The notes beneath the pieces were generated by a model. It was not told the origin of the DNA, made no database searches, and worked only from the letters and a program-made list of their open reading frames with translations. Below, in pieces: positions 60,084 through 64,000 of a stretch of DNA of 64,000 bases (positions within the stretch are counted from its first letter, which is position 1; each line of letters starts with the position of its first letter). This stretch comes from a virus, in IMG/VR virus record IMGVR_UViG_3300042887_005053, positions 140,337 to 204,336 of that record, one strand, 5' to 3'. The position numbers and the translations under genes were made by a program.

Positions 60084-60140
60084 ACTTAATATATAGAGAG
60101 ACACTATAAAATAATATATATTAGAAATTTTTAAAATTTA

Positions 60141-61823
60141 ATGGCTTCTTACAATCCACTCAATTCTCAAAATCAGAATAACACATATATTTCATCAGCG
60201 GTTGAAAATAAGGGTTTATTCAATAGACTTCTTAGAAATCTTTCTAATTTTGGAATGAGATATGATGATATGATTATCAGAAATACCGTAGGTGTTGGTA
60301 TTAATGAAGATCCATACTCACAAAAAAATAATTCGATGTATGACTTCTTTAGTCAGAAGGCCGTTTCATCAGTATTAAACAGAAAGTCAGTTCCTTATTT
60401 GGATAGATCATATGCGGATAAAAGAAGAATTCTAAGAGAGTATTCAATTAAAGATGAACTAAGAGATTTCGTTTCTGCAGTTGCTGATGAGTCGATTATC
60501 TATAATGATGACAAAGACTTCTGTGCACCTAAGCCTCTTTCAAATGATTATTCACAAGATATAAAGGATAAGTATCAAGAATATTTTGAAGTAATCTATC
60601 ACAGATTTGGTTTTGGTGATAGTATAACAGCTTGGAATATGATGAAAGACTTTTTGATTGATGGTTATGTTGCAATTGAAATAGTTTGGGATGACAAAAA
60701 GAAGAATATCATACATTTTAATAGATTAAGACCAGAAACATTAGTACCAGCTTATGAACCTTCAGTTGGTAATCTTTGGATTCAATATCCAGAAGATCCG
60801 CAATTAAGAAGAATATTTCTTGATTCACAGATTGTATTTGTTTCTTACTCAACACAGAATGATTATTCCGAGACTTCTTATTTAGAGGGTCTAATTAAGC
60901 CGTATAATCAATTAAAGATATTAGAGCAAACTAGAATTATGTTTAACATAATTAATGCTACTATTTATCAAAAATTTACAATCCCAATTAAGGGATTACC
61001 AAGACAAAGAGCTGAAGAACAAATTGGGCAATTAATAGCTGACTATTCAGAGGAAATTGAATGGGATGACACATTAGGAACAGTTTCTATCAATGGTAGA
61101 AAACATTTACCCTATAATAAACAAGTTTGGTTCCCAGAAGGTGATGCTGGTACTCCAGCAATGGAATTGGTATCACCAGAGGGTCATAACTTAAATGAGA
61201 ATGATATGTTAACTTGGTTTTACAACATTCTTAAAAGAGCTTCTAAGATTCCTTTCCAGAGATTTGAGAAAGAGAATGGTGGTGGTAACATATTTAGTGA
61301 TGCATCTGAGATGACTAGAGATGAAATAAAGTTTAATAACTTTATCAATCGACTAAGAGCAAATTACAAAGAGTTGATTGTAAAACCTCTAAAGCTTCAA
61401 ATGTGTATGGAATTCCCAGAGTTGAAAGATGATGAGGTTTTCCTAAATCAATGTGACATTAATTTCAATTCAAATCAATTGTTCGAAGAGTGGAAGAAGT
61501 TGGCAAACTTTGAAAAAAGAGCTGGTATATTATCAACTTTATTAGGAATACAAACTGCTGATGGTCAACCATACTTTCACATCGATTATCTAATCGATAA
61601 AGTTATGAAATTATCTGAAGAAGAAAAGCAAGAAAACAAAGCATACTGGATCAAATCGACTAAAGGTGGTGGTGAAGCTGGTGAGGTCGAAGGTGGAATG
61701 GAGGGAGCTGAGGCTGGAATGGAAGGTGGTGAAGCACCAACTGAAACACCTGAGGCAGCAACTGAGACACCTCCAGCTGAAGAGGGAGGAGGTGAAGCTC
61801 CACCGTCAGAATTCGAATTCTAA
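60141..61823 (+). CDS. 20: Portal vertex protein, gp20-like
   Basis: 560 aa (T4 gp20 is 524 aa). Typical gp20 elements: VSAVADESIIYND near residue 115, WNMMKDFLIDGYVAIEIVWD, IIHFNRLRPETLVPAYEPSV, SYLEGLIKPYNQLKILEQTR, IKGLPRQRAEEQIGQLIADY, LPYNKQVWFPEGDAGTP, FYNILKRASKIPFQRFEKEN and LVKPLKLQMC-like helix. The extra length is mainly a C-terminal Gly/Glu/Ala/Thr/Pro-rich tail (~residues 510-560). The dodecamer starts head assembly and is the channel for DNA driven by gp17. A late-type A/T box region lies upstream (60105-60120). Confidence 0.9.
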   Translation: MASYNPLNSQNQNNTYISSAVENKGLFNRLLRNLSNFGMRYDDMIIRNTVGVGINEDPYSQKNNSMYDFFSQKAVSSVLNRKSVPYLDRSYADKRRILREYSIKDELRDFVSAVADESIIYNDDKDFCAPKPLSNDYSQDIKDKYQEYFEVIYHRFGFGDSITAWNMMKDFLIDGYVAIEIVWDDKKKNIIHFNRLRPETLVPAYEPSVGNLWIQYPEDPQLRRIFLDSQIVFVSYSTQNDYSETSYLEGLIKPYNQLKILEQTRIMFNIINATIYQKFTIPIKGLPRQRAEEQIGQLIADYSEEIEWDDTLGTVSINGRKHLPYNKQVWFPEGDAGTPAMELVSPEGHNLNENDMLTWFYNILKRASKIPFQRFEKENGGGNIFSDASEMTRDEIKFNNFINRLRANYKELIVKPLKLQMCMEFPELKDDEVFLNQCDINFNSNQLFEEWKKLANFEKRAGILSTLLGIQTADGQPYFHIDYLIDKVMKLSEEEKQENKAYWIKSTKGGGEAGEVEGGMEGAEAGMEGGEAPTETPEAATETPPAEEGGGEAPPSEFEF

Positions 61824-61827
61824 TAAA

Positions 61828-61853
61828 AAAAGTCTCATTCTTGAGACTTTTTT
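61828..61853. terminator. Rho-independent terminator after portal gene
   Basis: AAAAGTCTCA-TTCT-TGAGACTTTTTT. The stem also forms the last codons of the convergent endonuclease fragment. Confidence 0.85.
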
Positions 61854-62287
61854 CTATTTAATATATCTTTAGATTTTGAGGGATTATCTACTCCAAACTT
61901 TTCAATCATGGTTTTTTGAATTTTCTTCTTTATTTCTTTATTTTGAATTGGATATTCAACGCCATAATTCTTTTTGAGTGTTTCTTTTCTTTTCTTTTCA
62001 GAGCATTTCCTACAGTAGTACTCACCCCATCTATTGCCGTATTTGACATAGTTTTTGAAAATAACTTCTTTGACTATACCACAGCTATCACATTTACAAT
62101 CAATTTTGTAATGACTACCAGTTGATAGAAGTTCTATTGGTATTATTAATGTTTCTCCTATAGCAACATCATAACCAAGTTCTTCATAGTATGAAAAATT
62201 TGACTCATTGATTTTAATTATGATTTCTCGTGTTAGGATCAATTTATTTAAGGGTAGTTTGGTGTTTATATAGTCAGAATAAAACAA
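61835..62287 (-). pseudogene. Truncated homing endonuclease (zinc finger plus KYGVxNP repeats, no nuclease core)
   Basis: 150 aa. It has a Cys4 finger (CKCDSCGIVKEVIF, YYCRKCSEKK) and the DNA-binding repeats KNYGVEYPIQNKE and EKFGVDNPSKSKD found in the full-length enzymes at 23231 and 32707, but stops right where the nuclease domain should begin. Its last residues are encoded by the portal terminator stem, so the 3' part was lost by deletion up to the terminator. It sits between portal and protease, a classical homing site. A residual DNA-binding role is possible. Confidence 0.65.
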
Positions 62288-62363
62288 AGTTTATTCTAAA
62301 AAAAGATACTTTTGTGAAGTATTGTTAATAAAGAGAATTGTGTGGTCCATAAAAAATCCGTCA

Positions 62364-62393
62364 TTGAAAAATCGAGATTTTTTAAGTTATATA
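62364..62393 (+). promoter_or_regulatory. Promoter-like block: TTGAAA - 18 bp - TATATA
   Basis: TTGAAA at 62364-62369, T-tract, then TATATATAC, similar in build to the blocks before 50855 and 55196, with a ~20-base leader before ATG 62416. Confidence 0.4.
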
Positions 62394-62415
62394 TACTAAA
62401 AATAAATTGCGATAA

Positions 62416-64000
62416 ATGAAACCTATACTAATCGTTGAAAACAATTCAAACCCATTGGTTGAGAATGTTCAAGTGTCTGGTGGTAGTAAGGATTATGTTT
62501 TAGGTGGTATTTTCACTGAGTTTGGTATTAAAAACCGTAACGAAAGAATCTATACTGCTGACAAATTCATTCCTTGTTTACAAGAGTTAAATGAGCGTAT
62601 CAACAACATGGGAGTTGTATATGGCGAATTTGATCACCCAGATGTTTTTGACACATCATTAGCAAGAGCATCACACACTATAAGAAAAGCTCATTATGTT
62701 AAAGAACATAACAGAGTTGAGGGTGAGATCAAATTGTTAAGTACATACTGGGGTAAGGAAGCTAAGGCTTTAGTTGATGATGGTTGTCCTGTATTCGTTT
62801 CTTCAAGAGCTGCTGGTATCACTGAATCTGATGGCACTGTTACTTTGAAGAAGTTGTTTACTTACGACATCGTTGCTGATCCTGGATTTGCTTCTGCTAG
62901 AATGAAATCAATTAATGAATCTTTTGGATTCACAGAACAAAATAACTTTAGGATATACGAAATGTCCGATGAGTCAAAAATAAACGAACTATTCAATATG
63001 AACAAGAATGAATTCGTTACCAAGCAGCAATTAGCTGACTATTCTAAGTATTTAGTAAATGAAATTGCTTCTACTAAGAAAGCTGCACAAACTGCTATTA
63101 AATCAGGTAACATCAATCCAAAGAAATTGGAGCAACTTCTTGAGTACTACGAAGAACTTAATAAGACAAATGCTCAAATGGTTAAGTATTTAGATTACTT
63201 GGCTGAGAAAGTACAAGTTGTTGTTAATGAAAACATTTCATTAAAGTCTACAACTGACAAATTAATTTCTCATAATGATTATTTAGCTGAGAATTTAGAA
63301 AAAGCTATTAATTATTCTGATTATATCGCTGAGAATTTGGATAAGAACATTTCTTATTCTGAATATTTGGCTGAAAATCTCGATAAGAACATTTCTTACT
63401 CTGAGTATTTAGCTGAGAATTTGGATAAGAATATCGCTTATTCTGAATATCTTGCTGAGAACTTAGATAAGAATATCGCTTATGCTGAGTATATTGCTGA
63501 AAATTTGGATAAGAACATTTCTTATTCTGAATATTTGGCTGAACATTTAGATAACTCTATTGCTTATTCTGAGTATTTAGCTGAACATGTTGAGGGTAAC
63601 ATTGCTTATTCTGAATATATCGCTGAACATTTAGATGACAACATCGCTTATTCTGAGTATATCGCTGAAAATCTTGACAAGACTGTTTCTTACGCAGGAA
63701 TGATAGCTGAGAAATTAAACACTACTAAATTAAATGAAAGTGTTGAAGAAAATACATTCCCAACATTAGAAGACGCTGGGTTCGCTATGATCGCAGCAGA
63801 AGAAGAAGGTGGAATGCCAATGCCTCGCATGCCTAAAGAAGAAGGTGATGCACATGAAGAGGAAGGTGATAACTTACCACATGTTATGGCATCTGAGGAA
63901 TCAGAATTGAGTAATGACAGTCACGAAACTCATGAAGAAGAGGGTGATAAATATGAGGAAGAAGGTGATAAATATGAGGAAGAAGGTGATAAATATGAAG
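62416..64000 (+). CDS. 21: Prohead protease, gp21-like, fused to repeat-rich scaffold-like extension (3' end outside window)
   Basis: At least 528 aa, open to the window end; T4 gp21 is 212 aa. Residues ~25-175 are the protease: LGGIFTEFGIKNRNERIYT, VYGEFDHPDVFDTSLARASH (catalytic His74), GEIKLLSTYWGKEAKALVDD, PVFVSSRAAG (nucleophile Ser129/130), YDIVADPGFASARM. Residues ~195-280 are helical. Residues 286-439 are eleven 14-residue repeats (YSEYLAENLDKNIS type), then a Glu/Gly/Met-rich acidic region with EEEGDKY repeats. The repeat part looks like a scaffolding core; each unit but the last few variants contains L-A-E or I-A-E, the gp21 cleavage pattern. Matures the head and should clip the signature proteins. 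Confidence 0.85.
   Translation, partial: MKPILIVENNSNPLVENVQVSGGSKDYVLGGIFTEFGIKNRNERIYTADKFIPCLQELNERINNMGVVYGEFDHPDVFDTSLARASHTIRKAHYVKEHNRVEGEIKLLSTYWGKEAKALVDDGCPVFVSSRAAGITESDGTVTLKKLFTYDIVADPGFASARMKSINESFGFTEQNNFRIYEMSDESKINELFNMNKNEFVTKQQLADYSKYLVNEIASTKKAAQTAIKSGNINPKKLEQLLEYYEELNKTNAQMVKYLDYLAEKVQVVVNENISLKSTTDKLISHNDYLAENLEKAINYSDYIAENLDKNISYSEYLAENLDKNISYSEYLAENLDKNIAYSEYLAENLDKNIAYAEYIAENLDKNISYSEYLAEHLDNSIAYSEYLAEHVEGNIAYSEYIAEHLDDNIAYSEYIAENLDKTVSYAGMIAEKLNTTKLNESVEENTFPTLEDAGFAMIAAEEEGGMPMPRMPKEEGDAHEEEGDNLPHVMASEESELSNDSHETHEEEGDKYEEEGDKYEEEGDKYE
63271..63732 (+). repeat. Eleven 42-bp coding repeats (14 residues each) in the protease extension
   Basis: Units start at 63271, 63313, 63355, 63397, 63439, 63481, 63523, 63565, 63607, 63649 and 63691. 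Consensus YSEY[LI]AENLDKNI[SA]; the last unit is degenerate (YAGMIAEKLNTTKL). Fourteen residues is two heptads, so the array is expected to be a continuous helix or coiled coil. Confidence 0.9.
63950..64000 (+). repeat. 21-bp coding repeat (EEEGDKY)
   Basis: GAGGAAGAAGGTGATAAATAT-type unit repeated at least three times up to the window end, coding for acidic EEEGDKY units. Confidence 0.75.

Noticed and set aside
63271-63732. CRISPR-like array
   Set aside because: The 42-bp units are contiguous without spacers, stay in frame and encode conserved 14-residue repeats of the protease extension.

Overview
The window is a 64 kb piece of a strongly A+T-rich genome of a contractile-tailed, T4-like phage. 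Recognisable relatives of T4 proteins are gp47 (SbcD-like nuclease), gp19 (tail tube), a gp26-like baseplate hub protein, gp18 (sheath), probable gp16 and clear gp17 (terminase), gp25 (baseplate wedge), gp44 (clamp loader), gp15 (tail terminator), gp55 (late sigma), gp4 (head completion), gp20 (portal) and gp21 (prohead protease, cut by the window end). Several proteins are far larger than in T4 (sheath 1407 aa, fiber 2207 aa, baseplate protein 1898 aa), which fits a large-genome phage. The host is probably a member of the Bacteroidota: starts lack Shine-Dalgarno sequences and are preceded by A/T-rich DNA, one TAnnTTTG promoter element is visible, and the phage carries a ClpS and a GSII-type glutamine synthetase of kinds found in that phylum. 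This host call is inference.

Layout. 1-3.8 kb: end of a repeat-rich fiber and a LamG-type fiber. 3.8-8.7 kb: two small proteins, a large hydrophobic-repeat protein (possible tape measure) and three unknown genes. 8.8-14.5 kb (minus): giant baseplate-like protein with a beta-propeller-like insert. 14.5-21.1 kb: tight operon of small proteins sharing one N-terminal signature, with an AAA ATPase, a ferritin-like protein, a Cys-rich protein, zinc-ribbon proteins and an HNH endonuclease fused to a cupin-like tail. 21.2-25.97 kb: gp47, gp19, a homing endonuclease, baseplate hub genes. 26-38.7 kb (minus): giant fiber, second homing endonuclease, giant sheath. 38.8-42.2 kb (minus): two signature proteins, one of 935 aa. 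42.4-47.6 kb: small unknowns and terminase. 47.6-54.1 kb: ClpS, an endonuclease, a HAD phosphatase, a possible spanin pair, further signature proteins (one an isochorismatase-like hydrolase), gp25, gp44. 54.2-64 kb: gp15, an unknown abundant-looking protein, gp55, glutamine synthetase, gp4, portal, an endonuclease remnant, and the protease.

The most interesting theme joins several regions. About sixteen otherwise unrelated proteins begin with a short segment of the form M-K-[HYI]-[LI]-K-x-[FY]-x-E, closely resembling the T4 capsid-targeting sequence (MKTYQEFIAE) that sends internal proteins into the prohead and is clipped by gp21 after [LI]-x-E. The window also encodes the gp21 relative, whose C-terminal extension is an array of 14-residue repeats, nearly all with a [LI]-A-E tripeptide, i.e. 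a possible array of self-cleavage sites in a fused scaffold. I infer that this phage packs a large, diverse enzyme cargo into its head. A second theme is an AATATATA box placed 4 or 5 bases before many start codons; together with the gp55-type sigma factor this suggests late promoters that yield leaderless or nearly leaderless messages.
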